From Bacteroidota bacterium (GTDB lineage Bacteria; Bacteroidota; Bacteroidia; NS11-12g; UBA955): 64,000 bases of DNA. The DNA lies in the NCBI GenBank assembly GCA_018333525.1, contig JAGXTF010000003.1:1-64000 (forward strand), given 5' to 3'. Position 1 is the first letter of the stretch. Each line of letters starts with the position of its first letter. The notes beneath the pieces are model-generated. The model made no database searches and was not told the origin of the DNA. It saw only the letters and a list, made by a program, of their open reading frames with translations. The position numbers and the translations under genes are program-made. This document shows positions 1 to 8,457 of this stretch, one piece after another.

Positions 1-104
1 CGGGCCGCCCCCGCACACCCGCCCGTGCCGGTACGGACGGGCAAATCCTGCATCTTGTTTTTCAACGCTTTTTTTCCGGGAGGGCCATCACCGGGTTGCA
101 ACAC
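1..104. repeat. Dispersed GC-rich palindromic repeat (partial copy at window edge)
   Basis: Non-coding. It contains an imperfect palindrome (GCCCGT at 21-26 against ACGGGC at 37-42) followed by a conserved tail ending ACCGGGTTGCAAC at 90-102. The same palindrome plus tail recurs at about 7896-7977 inside the larger element upstream of the SGNH-like gene, with ACCGGGTTGCAAC at 7965-7977. This shows a multi-copy intergenic repeat rather than unique sequence. The copy may extend beyond the window's left edge. Confidence 0.7.
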
Positions 105-144
105 AATTTACTCTAACTCACATTATTTTTCCCATTTTATTGCT

Positions 145-1278
145 TTAAATCGTTTCCCGACTTAAATCAATAAAATATTTTTGTTTGGGAATTGCCCAAA
201 AAGAATCTTTTTTTAACTCTGCAAGAAACAACTGATCGCTGTTTCCATCTCCAAAATGCTGCATGGTTTCTATTTGTATTCCACCTGCATTTACAATGGC
301 ATCCAATATTTCCTGCCTGCCATATCCGGCATGAACAATACTTTTATAATCACTGCGGTTGTTTTGTCTGCTGCCAATGTTAATGGTGGGAATTCCATAA
401 TATGGAGCCTCGCGAATTCCCGCACTGCTGTTGCCTATCATACATTCTGCATTTTTCAGTAAAACCAGAAAATATTCAAATCTCAAAGAAGGGAAAATAC
501 AGAAATTCTGATGCCCCTTTAATCTTTCATATGCTTCCAGAATATGGTCACTTCCCAGATCATTGTTTGGAAATACCACCACATAATTTTTACCCGATTC
601 CAGAAGTGCATCTACCAATGAATTTGCCTGTTCACCAATATGGTCTATTTCGGTAGTTACAGGATGAAACATAACTATTCCATAATGCTCAAATTCAATA
701 TTGTAATGTGCTTTTGCCGCCTTTAAATCCGGCAATTTATCTGACAGCATTACATCCACATCCGGAGACCCGATAATAAAAATAGATTCGGGTTCTTCTC
801 CCATTTGTATCAAACGGGTTTTTGCCAGTGGGTTTGCAACAAAGTGCACATGACTCATTTTACTTACCGCATGCCGCACATGTTCATCAATGGTTCCAGA
901 TACTTCACCTCCCTCTATATGCGCCACCAGAATATTGTTCATGGCGCCAACGATGGCTCCTGCAAGCGCTTCTACCCTGTCGCCATGGATCACAATCAAA
1001 TCGGGAGCAAGTTGCTTGATATATACGGAAAACCCTTCGATGGTTTTTGCCAGAATGGAATCCATGCTGTCATAATCATGATGGTTTACATAGCTGTGAA
1101 TATTGGCATATCCGCATTTTTTTATTTCATCCACTGTATGCCCGTATTTTTCATTCAGGTGCATGCCGGTAGCGAAAATATGAATATCAAAATCATGGGA
1201 TTTCTCCACAATTTCCATGAGGGATTTTAATTTGCCAAAATCCGCGCGTGTACCCGTTAAGAATACTATTTTACGCAA
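145..1278 (-). CDS. neuC: UDP-N-acetylglucosamine 2-epimerase (hydrolysing), NeuC
   Basis: This cytoplasmic enzyme converts UDP-GlcNAc to ManNAc plus UDP, the entry step of sialic acid synthesis. The 377-residue length fits the family. Visible motifs are GTRADFG (residues 9-15), GDRVEALAGA (about 98), HIEGGEVSGTIDEHVRHA (about 120-137) and the C-terminal UDP-binding GNSSAGIREAPYYG (about 284). It is the last gene of the leftward locus, directly downstream of neuB. LegG, which acts on UDP-diNAc-bacillosamine, is a close homologue. The adjacent NeuB looks like a true Neu5Ac synthase, so NeuC is preferred. The reaction is inferred from family membership. Confidence 0.88.
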   Translation of the reverse strand: MRKIVFLTGTRADFGKLKSLMEIVEKSHDFDIHIFATGMHLNEKYGHTVDEIKKCGYANIHSYVNHHDYDSMDSILAKTIEGFSVYIKQLAPDLIVIHGDRVEALAGAIVGAMNNILVAHIEGGEVSGTIDEHVRHAVSKMSHVHFVANPLAKTRLIQMGEEPESIFIIGSPDVDVMLSDKLPDLKAAKAHYNIEFEHYGIVMFHPVTTEIDHIGEQANSLVDALLESGKNYVVVFPNNDLGSDHILEAYERLKGHQNFCIFPSLRFEYFLVLLKNAECMIGNSSAGIREAPYYGIPTINIGSRQNNRSDYKSIVHAGYGRQEILDAIVNAGGIQIETMQHFGDGNSDQLFLAELKKDSFWAIPKQKYFIDLSRETI

Positions 1279-1317
1279 TACTTTTTGTTGTTTTTTAATA
1301 GGAAATACACCGATTTT

Positions 1318-2370
1318 TTACATTGGTTTCACAGTATCTTTCCAGAAAATCTGGGTATCGGACGCAATAAAATTTGCCGCTTTCCGCGATAACAATTCAT
1401 CAAATTCTTCTGCAGATATTTCTCCGGTTCCCGGCCTTTTCACCCAAACATTTTCCATACTAAAAGATTCCCCTGGTTGAATATCCTTAATAGAAACCGC
1501 CGTGGCAAAAGCAAACTGTATAGTTGGAGCTTCCGCTTCTGTAGGACCTTTTTCACCACCTCTTTCGCGTTTCAAAATATTGGATCCATCTATCAATTCC
1601 TTCATGGCAGAAGGATCCATACTGCAAATAATATCCGGACCTGGTCTGTCCATGCGATCGGTAAAATGTCTTTCCAGAATGGAGGCACCAAGCGCCACTG
1701 CACCCAGGCAGGCCAGGTTATTTACAGTATGATCCGAAAGCCCCACGACAGCATCGGGAAATGCAGCTGCAAGTTGCGACATCGCACCGAGGCGAACCAG
1801 TTCCGGTGGAGTGGGATACACATTGGTACAATGCAAAAGTGCATAGGGAATATTGGCTTCCCTGAATATTTCCACTGCCTTTTCTACGGAAGCTAGAGTA
1901 TTCATTCCGGTACTCAGAATAATTGGTTTTCCGAATGAAGCAATATGTTTTAACAAAGGATAATTATTGCATTCTCCGGAACCGATTTTATATGCGGGAA
2001 TATCAAATTTTCTCAACCTTTCTGCGGCTGCACGACTAAAAGGCGTGCTGATAAAAATCATTCCTTTCGACTGCACATATTGCATCAACTCATATTCTTC
2101 TTCTTCATTTAATGCACACCTTTCCATAATTTCATAAATGGAAACATCTGCATTTCCCGGAATGGTATTTTTTGCTGCAGACGACATTTCATCCCAAACA
2201 ATATGGGTTTGGTGTTTGATAATTTCTGCACCTGCAGCATGCGCTGCATCCACCATTTCCTTTGCAGTTTGCAAAGAACCTTCATGGTTGATTCCAATTT
2301 CCGCGATCACCAATGGATCAAAATCATATCCAATTTTTCGTCCTGCAATTTCTATATAAGGGTTGTTCAT
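1318..2370 (-). CDS. neuB: N-acetylneuraminate synthase NeuB
   Basis: This enzyme condenses ManNAc with phosphoenolpyruvate to give Neu5Ac in the cytoplasm. The 350-residue protein has an NeuB TIM-barrel (EIGINHEGS near residue 24, FISTPFS near 110, KIGSGECNNYPLL near 133, ERHFTDRMDRPGPDI near 235) followed by a C-terminal SAF (antifreeze-like) domain from about 285 (AVSIKDIQPGE...VWVKRPGTGEIS). The SGECNNYPLL and DRMDRPGPDI strings are those I recall for E. coli-type NeuB rather than the PseI or LegI branches. It lies between neuA and neuC, separated from neuA by paired hairpin repeats. Confidence 0.92.
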   Translation of the reverse strand: MNNPYIEIAGRKIGYDFDPLVIAEIGINHEGSLQTAKEMVDAAHAAGAEIIKHQTHIVWDEMSSAAKNTIPGNADVSIYEIMERCALNEEEEYELMQYVQSKGMIFISTPFSRAAAERLRKFDIPAYKIGSGECNNYPLLKHIASFGKPIILSTGMNTLASVEKAVEIFREANIPYALLHCTNVYPTPPELVRLGAMSQLAAAFPDAVVGLSDHTVNNLACLGAVALGASILERHFTDRMDRPGPDIICSMDPSAMKELIDGSNILKRERGGEKGPTEAEAPTIQFAFATAVSIKDIQPGESFSMENVWVKRPGTGEISAEEFDELLSRKAANFIASDTQIFWKDTVKPM

Positions 2371-2402
2371 GAATTGTTATTTAATCTGTTATCCCGCGAT
2401 TT

Positions 2403-2513
2403 CCTCCTGCGGTTGGTCTTTATGCAGCGTAGCGGAGTGAGACCAATCGCATCCTCCTACAGTCCTCCTGCAGTTGGTCTTTATGCAGCGAAGCGGAATG
2501 AGACCAACCGCAT
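2403..2513. repeat. Two direct 50-bp hairpin repeats between neuA and neuB
   Basis: Copies at 2403-2452 and 2464-2513 (61-bp period) differ at only a few positions. Each is an inverted repeat: GTTGGTCT on the left and AGACCAA on the right enclose a 20-nt loop containing TTATGCAGCG. Copy 2 ends exactly at the neuA stop codon (2514-2516). Because neuA and neuB lie in the same leftward unit, both hairpins would be in the transcript. A role in RNA stability or in tuning neuB relative to neuA is possible but inferred. There is no T-run typical of an intrinsic terminator. Confidence 0.85.
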
Positions 2514-3209
2514 TTAATGGTTCATGTTTTTCTGAATAGCAATTCCATTTGCCATCAAATATTCAAATTCGGTATTGATATCCAAAAGCGATCCTTCGCT
2601 CATTTTCAGCAGCGCGCTGTTCTCATCAAAAAATTTTCCGGTGCGTTGCAAAAATTCAAAACTGCATCCATAAAATGCGCCATTATTAAACCAGATTTCA
2701 GGAAATTCCTGTCTTCTTTTTGCATTCCATTCCGACATCAAAAATTGAATTTTCCCATTTTCTTCATAGAGGTATTCCGCAGGATGATGCATAACCGGGC
2801 TCACACCCAGCACAGATTCGGCGCCGTTTCTCAACATGTCGATTCCCGATTCCATTTCTTCCACTTTTCGAAAAGGACTGGTAGGTTGCAACAAAACCAA
2901 ATGGGTAGGTGCATTTCCTTTTTCTTCGTAATACCGATACAAATCTATCACAACATCATAAAGCGAAGATTCATCTCCTGCAAGCGAGTCCGGCCTTTTA
3001 AACGGCACTTCAATTTGCGGAAAATGTGTTGCTGCATATGCAATGGCATCCTCCATATCCGTGCTTAAAACTACAGCATCCAAAGATTTTACAGCGGTTG
3101 CCGTTTCCATGCTATAGGCAATCATGGGCTTATCTCCCAAAGGCAGCATATTTTTATTCGGCAGACCTTTGGAATTTTTTCTGGCTGTTATGATTGCAAT
3201 AATTTTCAA
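2514..3209 (-). CDS. neuA: CMP-acylneuraminate cytidylyltransferase (CMP-sialic acid synthetase)
   Basis: This enzyme activates a nonulosonic acid with CTP to give the CMP-sugar donor. The 231-residue protein shows the nucleotide-binding start IITARKNSKGLPNKN (about 6-20) and LLQPTSPF (about 105), typical of NeuA and unlike KdsB (which has a ...RLPGKPL signature). The start codon is TTG at 3209-3207. It overlaps the TGA of the upstream aminotransferase as TTGA (3206-3209), so translation is probably coupled to the KdnA homologue. The natural substrate may be modified Neu5Ac rather than plain Neu5Ac, as suggested by the kdnAB-like neighbours. Confidence 0.9.
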   Translation of the reverse strand: MKIIAIITARKNSKGLPNKNMLPLGDKPMIAYSMETATAVKSLDAVVLSTDMEDAIAYAATHFPQIEVPFKRPDSLAGDESSLYDVVIDLYRYYEEKGNAPTHLVLLQPTSPFRKVEEMESGIDMLRNGAESVLGVSPVMHHPAEYLYEENGKIQFLMSEWNAKRRQEFPEIWFNNGAFYGCSFEFLQRTGKFFDENSALLKMSEGSLLDINTEFEYLMANGIAIQKNMNH

Positions 3210-4372
3210 ATTGAATCTAAAATTTGATTGATTACATCTGCTTGTTTTTGCAATTCTTCTTCCGAGGAATGAATCATTATTGGTAAGGCAACGGAGCGGT
3301 TTAACAATTCTGCGGTGCCGCTCCAGGCATGTTTCCAGGAATCTTTATACGCAGGAACATTATCGAACATATGGTTCCAGGTTCCGGCAAAATGCCAGTC
3401 TATGGCATCGGGAACATTTTTGGTTCCATATCCCGCCTCGTATAATTTTCTCACAAATTCCTTCGCTAAGGCTTCGTTTTCCAAAGAAAAGATCAATGTG
3501 TCTGCCAACTCGCCATTTTCGTCTGTAATGCGTCTGAAAACGATTTTATCCGCATTGATCCGGCTTTTTAATATCCTCTTGTTTTCTCTGTTCTTTTGAA
3601 GAATAAAATCCAGTTTTTCCAGTTGCGCCATTCCCACTGCACCCTGCATTTCATTCATGCGATAATTCATGCCATACATGGTTCTGGTGTCTTTACCTCT
3701 TGGTAATGCCGGGTTGTTTTCATGTCCGTGGTCAGTGTATTCCCGCATGAATTTATAATACGAATCGTTATTGGTTACCACAAATCCACCTTCGCCAGTT
3801 GTAATGGTTTTTCCAAAATCCAAACTGTAGATTCCGATATCCCCGATTGTTCCGGCCCATTTACCCTGATAGCTCGCACCCAATGCCTCACAACTGTCTT
3901 CCAAAACCGGTATACCGTGTTTTGCGGCAATTGCCATAATTTCTTTCATGGATGCCGGATTGCCGAGCATATGCACGGGAACAATCAGTTTGGTTTTGGG
4001 AGTAATCACTTTTTCCAGCTCTTTCGGATCCATGTTGAATGTTTCATCTACATCCACAATTACCGGAACCGCGCCAATTTGTAAAATGGTTTCAACCGTT
4101 GCAACAAAAGTGAAGGCTTGTGTAATTACTTCATCCCCCGGTTGAATGCCCAGGGCATGCATGGCCACTACCTGTGCCACAGTGCCGGAAGTAACGGCCT
4201 GGGTGTGCCTGATTTGCATTTTCTCGCTGAATTTTTTTTCAAATTCACGAACCCTGAAACGGCCATTCCGCAATTTGTCAAAACCATGCGGAAAAAACAC
4301 CCCGTTGCTGGTTTCAAAAATGTCCAGCAAATTATTTTTTTCTTCGTTTCCTATTAATTCAAAACCTGGCAT
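3206..4372 (-). CDS. KdnA-like DegT/DnrJ/EryC1 aminotransferase
   Basis: This is a PLP-dependent sugar aminotransferase of 388 residues. The fold-type I signatures are a PLP-phosphate site SGTVAQ (about 62-67), Asp159 in LEDSCEA and Schiff-base Lys188 in GKTITTGEGG. The opening MPGFEL..EEK resembles what I recall of Shewanella oneidensis KdnA, which aminates the C8 aldehyde of oxidised Kdo to form Kdo8N. A KdnB-like dehydrogenase lies just upstream (5-bp gap) and neuA overlaps downstream. The substrate here is unproven: it could be Kdo or, given neuBCA, the C9 aldehyde of a sialic acid. An ordinary nucleotide-sugar DegT enzyme is less likely. Confidence 0.8.
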   Translation of the reverse strand: MPGFELIGNEEKNNLLDIFETSNGVFFPHGFDKLRNGRFRVREFEKKFSEKMQIRHTQAVTSGTVAQVVAMHALGIQPGDEVITQAFTFVATVETILQIGAVPVIVDVDETFNMDPKELEKVITPKTKLIVPVHMLGNPASMKEIMAIAAKHGIPVLEDSCEALGASYQGKWAGTIGDIGIYSLDFGKTITTGEGGFVVTNNDSYYKFMREYTDHGHENNPALPRGKDTRTMYGMNYRMNEMQGAVGMAQLEKLDFILQKNRENKRILKSRINADKIVFRRITDENGELADTLIFSLENEALAKEFVRKLYEAGYGTKNVPDAIDWHFAGTWNHMFDNVPAYKDSWKHAWSGTAELLNRSVALPIMIHSSEEELQKQADVINQILDSI

Positions 4373-4376
4373 ATGT

Positions 4377-5441
4377 TTACATTTTACGCAAAAGTGATTT
4401 TATTTTTTCTTTGGTGAATATATTTTCCCAGTCGTCGCCAAATGCATTCGACAAAGGTTTTTCATTTAACATAGTAGCCACAGCCATTCGCTCCAGCTGT
4501 TCTTCTGCTATATCATCCGATACCACTTTAGGCAAATGAATTTCGTACTTCTCCAATATTTTTTTAAATGTAGCTACTTCCGGATAATATTCTTCGAGTT
4601 GGTTGAATGCAACGCAAATTGCAAAACCGTGATGCAATCCAAGCTCAATACTTAAGCCGTAAGATAATGGATGGCAGATACCCACACTGCTGTTGGCCAC
4701 CGCCAGACCACCCAAAGAAGATGCAACCAGCAATTTCTCCAAATCCATTTCCCCCAGAAATATTTCCTTCATCATTTGAGTAGATTTTTCTGCAAGTGCA
4801 ATGGTCATGGTGTCGTTAATTCTACCGAGAAGCGATTCACAATTATGTACAAAGCAATCCATTGCAGTATAAATAAATTGTTCTTTTGGAACCGTTTCCA
4901 ATAAATCCGCATCCAGAATTACCTGGTCAAAAACACTGTAATCCGAATTAATTCCCAGCTTTTTATCCTTCCCTGTTAGCACTGCAGTTCTGGTAAATTC
5001 CGCGCCGGTACCCGCTATTGTAGGCACTCCAATTTTATAAACAGGTGCATGTTTCACCAAATCCCATCCCTGATATTGCTCTGCTTTTCCTGGATTGGTG
5101 AGCATAACTGAAATTGCTTTTGCAACATCCAACGTGCTTCCACCACCTATTCCCACAATCGCAACCGGCATTCTGTTTTTGGTTTTTACCTGATCTGTTA
5201 GCGCATCGATATAAGTGGTTTTTGGCTCTTCTGAAGTATCTGCGTAAATCACTAAGTCATCTGCATGTATACTCCCTTCGGGTAAAATATGTTTGCCTGA
5301 AAAATAATGGTCTATGACCACTACAACAAAATCACCTTGTGTTTTTCGCTTTGCATTTAACAGCATACCCAGATTGGCAAATGCCCCGCGACCCAGGTAA
5401 TAATACGGTACCAGTTTTGAATTCTTAAATATTTTATCCAT
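4377..5441 (-). CDS. KdnB-like iron-containing alcohol dehydrogenase (sugar-acid terminal oxidase)
   Basis: This is a group III metal-dependent alcohol dehydrogenase of 354 residues. The NAD(P)-binding loop is GIGGGSTLDVAK (about 97-108), GIPTIAGTGAE follows (about 138), and the metal ligands are visible as Asp195, His199, His257 and His271. Family knowledge: Shewanella KdnB oxidises the C8 hydroxyl of Kdo to an aldehyde for KdnA. The length, the VMLTNPG...YQGWDL string and the pairing with a KdnA-like aminotransferase support that assignment. The next step on the equivalent position of Neu5Ac would be C9 oxidation, which is inference. It overlaps the upstream glycosyltransferase by 8 bp. Confidence 0.8.
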   Translation of the reverse strand: MDKIFKNSKLVPYYYLGRGAFANLGMLLNAKRKTQGDFVVVVIDHYFSGKHILPEGSIHADDLVIYADTSEEPKTTYIDALTDQVKTKNRMPVAIVGIGGGSTLDVAKAISVMLTNPGKAEQYQGWDLVKHAPVYKIGVPTIAGTGAEFTRTAVLTGKDKKLGINSDYSVFDQVILDADLLETVPKEQFIYTAMDCFVHNCESLLGRINDTMTIALAEKSTQMMKEIFLGEMDLEKLLVASSLGGLAVANSSVGICHPLSYGLSIELGLHHGFAICVAFNQLEEYYPEVATFKKILEKYEIHLPKVVSDDIAEEQLERMAVATMLNEKPLSNAFGDDWENIFTKEKIKSLLRKM

Positions 5442-6660
5442 TCCCTTGAATTATTTTCACCATGTTTTTATAGTTTTTTTCGGCATCGAAATTTTCTGCC
5501 CAAAATTGTTTTATCCCTTTTCTGATTTCCGGTTTGTTCCATTTACTATCCCGAAAATGCTCTATGCTTTTTATGATTTCTTCGTTTTCCATATCCACTT
5601 CTACCAATACTCCGGTTTCCTCATTCACTATTTCCCTGCAGCCGCCGACATCGGTTGCTAATATTGGAATTCCGAATGAAATGGCTTCCACCATGCTTAT
5701 AGGCAATCCTTCTGTAAAAGATAGGCTTAAAAACAAGTTGACCGGAACAGTTTCGTAAAACTGAAATATTTCTTCTCTGGAACAATTTCCTTTGGGAATA
5801 AATTTCAGATTGGATTTGGAAAATAATCTATCGCGAACATTCCAATATCTTTCAACAGAAATATCATTCACGATTTCCGATTTGTTTTCATTTCCAATAT
5901 GGTACCAGGTCACCGGAAAATCCAGGTTCAATATCACTTCCGCAATTTTGTCCACTCGTTTTACATCTCTCACATGGCTGCAGGTAACTATGGTAAACCC
6001 CTGCTGTGGAAATGGATTTATGGTATCCCCTCCCAAAATTCCCAAATAGTTGTAACTTATTTTATGGGCAAATTCCGGATACCGGTTTTGCAAATATGTC
6101 GCGCCATCTTTTGCCACCGTAACCACACGATCGAGATATTTTAATTCCATTTTGCGCAACAAAACAAATTTTGCAAGCGTGGATTGACCCTCGTAAATAT
6201 CACCGCCATGCGCCCTGTTCACTGCAGTTATTGTTGGAAATTGCTTTTTCAGATTGGCCAGAAAAAAAGAATCATAGAACCAAAATGCATATGCAGAAAT
6301 ATTCTCGAATGCATATTTTTTAGATGCCGTATACCGCACAATTTCATTGGCTCTGAAAATATTGCTGGTGATTTTTTGCAGGTATTTTTTCCATTTTGTG
6401 ATCGAAAGTCCGGCTTCTTTTCTCACAGAAAACAAAGCCTCCAACACATCTCCCAAATGAGATAATATAATTTGAAAAGGATGAAAGCGATTCCATTCCA
6501 GGTAATCGTTTGCTATTTCGCATTCTGCGGGATATTCGTTGAGATGCCCATTATGGTTGGGAAACACAACCACCTTATCAAAATAAGGGAGCAAAATTTC
6601 TATATCCAACAGTCCAAAAGTGCTTTCTACAGAGTCTTCAAAATAATATAAAATTCGCAT
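5434..6660 (-). CDS. GT4-type glycosyltransferase
   Basis: This predicted cytoplasmic GT-B glycosyltransferase has 408 residues. The C-terminal donor-binding half carries EAISFGIPILATDVGGCREIV (about 330-350) and a preceding FLSLSFTEGLP, typical of GT4. The N-terminal half is variable, as usual for acceptor domains. Its stop overlaps the kdnB-like start by 8 bp, placing it in the same transcriptional unit as the nonulosonic-acid genes. It may transfer that sugar, but GT4 enzymes usually use UDP- or GDP-sugars and CMP-sugar transferases belong to other families. Donor and acceptor are therefore unknown. Confidence 0.82.
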   Translation of the reverse strand: MRILYYFEDSVESTFGLLDIEILLPYFDKVVVFPNHNGHLNEYPAECEIANDYLEWNRFHPFQIILSHLGDVLEALFSVRKEAGLSITKWKKYLQKITSNIFRANEIVRYTASKKYAFENISAYAFWFYDSFFLANLKKQFPTITAVNRAHGGDIYEGQSTLAKFVLLRKMELKYLDRVVTVAKDGATYLQNRYPEFAHKISYNYLGILGGDTINPFPQQGFTIVTCSHVRDVKRVDKIAEVILNLDFPVTWYHIGNENKSEIVNDISVERYWNVRDRLFSKSNLKFIPKGNCSREEIFQFYETVPVNLFLSLSFTEGLPISMVEAISFGIPILATDVGGCREIVNEETGVLVEVDMENEEIIKSIEHFRDSKWNKPEIRKGIKQFWAENFDAEKNYKNMVKIIQGNG

Positions 6661-6710
6661 TAAACTTTTTCTATCTATTTTGAAAATTTCAAATTCCTCA
6701 AAGCTAAAAG

Positions 6711-7670
6711 TTAATGTAAGGATTTATCTTCCTTTTCTATTTCTTTATCAATCATCGCCTGTTTTTCTTTCTCCTGCAGCAGACCATTTTTCAAAAGTCT
6801 TTCAAACATGGCGGTAAAGCGAATAGATCCATGCCCATTGAGATGTGCTTCATCGCAATATTCTTTTTTTTCGGCTGCAAATGCTGCAAAATCCAGAAAT
6901 GGAATTTCTGGAAATTCTCTGTTTACTATTTCCAGGAACCTGCCATCCTCTTTGCTTCTCTGCAAAAAGGCAAGTAACGGACTGCGAACAAAATACAATG
7001 GAATATGATTGTTTTTGCAATAAAAAGCAATCTTCGCCAAATACCAGATACTCTCTGTGCACATGCCGTAATCGTCGGATAAAATTCCGGTATTGCTCGC
7101 ATTCCCTTTTAAAGGGGGATACATTTCCACAAAATGGGTTTCCGTTGGAATTACATCTTCACTCCATTTTTCTTTCACATAGTTTTTCCCGGTAAATACA
7201 AATTCGAGGTTGCTACGAAGCGCTACCGGCATACTTCCTATTACCTTGTCCGGACATTTTTTTAACAATAAAATATTTGCGCCTGCATCCATGGTGGCCA
7301 TGTGTTTTGGGTACAAATTTTCCATGTATTCTCCCCACATTCTGCTTTCAGCATAGCGATTAAACTGGTTGTTGGTTACCTCCAGAAAAACCGCTTCAAT
7401 CTGCGGATTAGCGCCTGTAATTCTCGCCAGCTTCCCATAAGTATACATATAGCCTTCCATGGCTTCCGAGGCATTGTACATGGCTTTGAAATGTGCATCA
7501 TTAAATGCATTTGCAGCATGGGAGTGGCCCATAACCAAATATTTTTTTTCTTCCGGAATTTTAAAATTTGCAGGTTTGTTTATTCGCCATCGGACAAATA
7601 AAAATGCAATGCCAATCAGGGCCATTAGCATTGCTGCATATTTCAAAGTATGAATAATAAACTGTTTCAA
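6711..7670 (-). CDS. SGNH-like membrane-anchored protein, probable partner of MBOAT acetylase
   Basis: This 319-residue protein has one N-terminal membrane segment (about 8-27) and an extracytoplasmic domain. A GxSH-type block is visible at VMGHSHAANAFN (about 46-57) and a late D..H block at DEAHLNGHGS (about 268-277), as in SGNH-hydrolase-like acetyltransfer partners of the DltD/AlgX/AlgJ kind. The next upstream gene is an MBOAT acyltransferase. That pairing is known from alginate, cellulose and wall-polymer O-acetylation, so O-acetylation of the exported glycan is the inferred role. The sequence is divergent and the exact family is not certain. Confidence 0.6.
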   Translation of the reverse strand: MKQFIIHTLKYAAMLMALIGIAFLFVRWRINKPANFKIPEEKKYLVMGHSHAANAFNDAHFKAMYNASEAMEGYMYTYGKLARITGANPQIEAVFLEVTNNQFNRYAESRMWGEYMENLYPKHMATMDAGANILLLKKCPDKVIGSMPVALRSNLEFVFTGKNYVKEKWSEDVIPTETHFVEMYPPLKGNASNTGILSDDYGMCTESIWYLAKIAFYCKNNHIPLYFVRSPLLAFLQRSKEDGRFLEIVNREFPEIPFLDFAAFAAEKKEYCDEAHLNGHGSIRFTAMFERLLKNGLLQEKEKQAMIDKEIEKEDKSLH

Positions 7671-7713
7671 ATCAAAATTTAAAATTTGTACCTATTACCT
7701 TTTTTAGCTTTTA

Positions 7714-8321
7714 CCACCTTTGGCATTGCCCAAAGGTGGAGCCAAAGGCTAGGGCCGCGGAATAATTGCTTAAAAACTACGATTGGCATTTTTACAACGC
7801 GCCCAAGGTTTTTGCGAAGGGAATTATCGCGGCATAGGCTCACTTTTTGGCAAAAACTGCAGGCGCTATGCACTCACTATTTATTTACACCGGACGCCCG
7901 CCCGAACGGTACGGGCGGGCAAATGCCATCTTGTTTTTTTACGCAATTCTTCCAAAGGCCCAAAACCGGGTTGCAACGTGTTCATATTTATTTTGAAATA
8001 ATAACCCATTTAACATAGTATTTTAAAAAAGTTAAAATTCGTTAATGAATTAAGATAATAAATGCGCGTTGCTACCCGGCTTTAGCTGGCAGCAGCCCGC
8101 CCGTACCGGATCGGGCGGGCGTGCGAAAGGGCGCGACACCCGCGCGAAGCGGAGCGGAGTAAGGGCGTAAGCTTGCCCGCCCGAACCGGTACGGGCGGGA
8201 GAGCGACCTGAGCTGAATTTAGACCGAAAAGACGCCTTTGCCAGCTCCGCCGCGGCGGAGAGTTTTGCCCGCCCGACCAAGTCATTCGGGCGGGGCTCCA
8301 CCTTTTTCGGAAAAAAGGTGG
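7714..8321. repeat. 608-bp non-coding element with hairpin-forming terminal inverted repeats
   Basis: This fills most of the gap between the SGNH-like and MBOAT genes (7671-8457). The left end (7714-7743) and right end (8294-8321) are inverted copies of each other. Each end is itself a hairpin: CCACCTTTGG/CCAAAGGTGG on the left and CCACCTTTTT/AAAAAAGGTGG on the right, plus a shared GGAGCC tag on the inner side. Inside are palindromes built from CCCGCCCG...CGGGCGGG at 7896-7920, 8095-8120, 8176-8199 and 8268-8294, and CTCCGCCGCGGCGGAG at 8245-8260. No credible protein is encoded and no clear target-site duplication is visible. It resembles a MITE or composite repeat. The remaining 8322-8457 is AT-rich with nothing recognisable. 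Confidence 0.65.
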
Positions 8322-8457
8322 ATTAAAAATATATTTATTACCATTTAAATTATATGGATTTATTTTAGAAAATCGAACAGGTTACTTCATATTTAAGATC
8401 TTATTATACTTAGAAAAAGCTTTCAGTACATGTTATTTATAAAGAATAACATAAACC

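Noticed and set aside
7679-8018. Overlapping frames on both strands before the MBOAT gene
   Set aside because: They run across the hairpin ends of the repeat element and show no protein-like pattern.
8050-8301. Open frame in the GC-rich part of the 608-bp element
   Set aside because: The frame exists only because of CCCGCCCG/CGGGCGGG palindromes; composition is extreme, several frames are open at once and no domain is recognisable.
8298-8321. Intrinsic terminator
   Set aside because: The CCACCTTTTT/AAAAAAGGTGG hairpin is not followed by a T-run on either strand and is better explained as the end of an inverted-repeat element.
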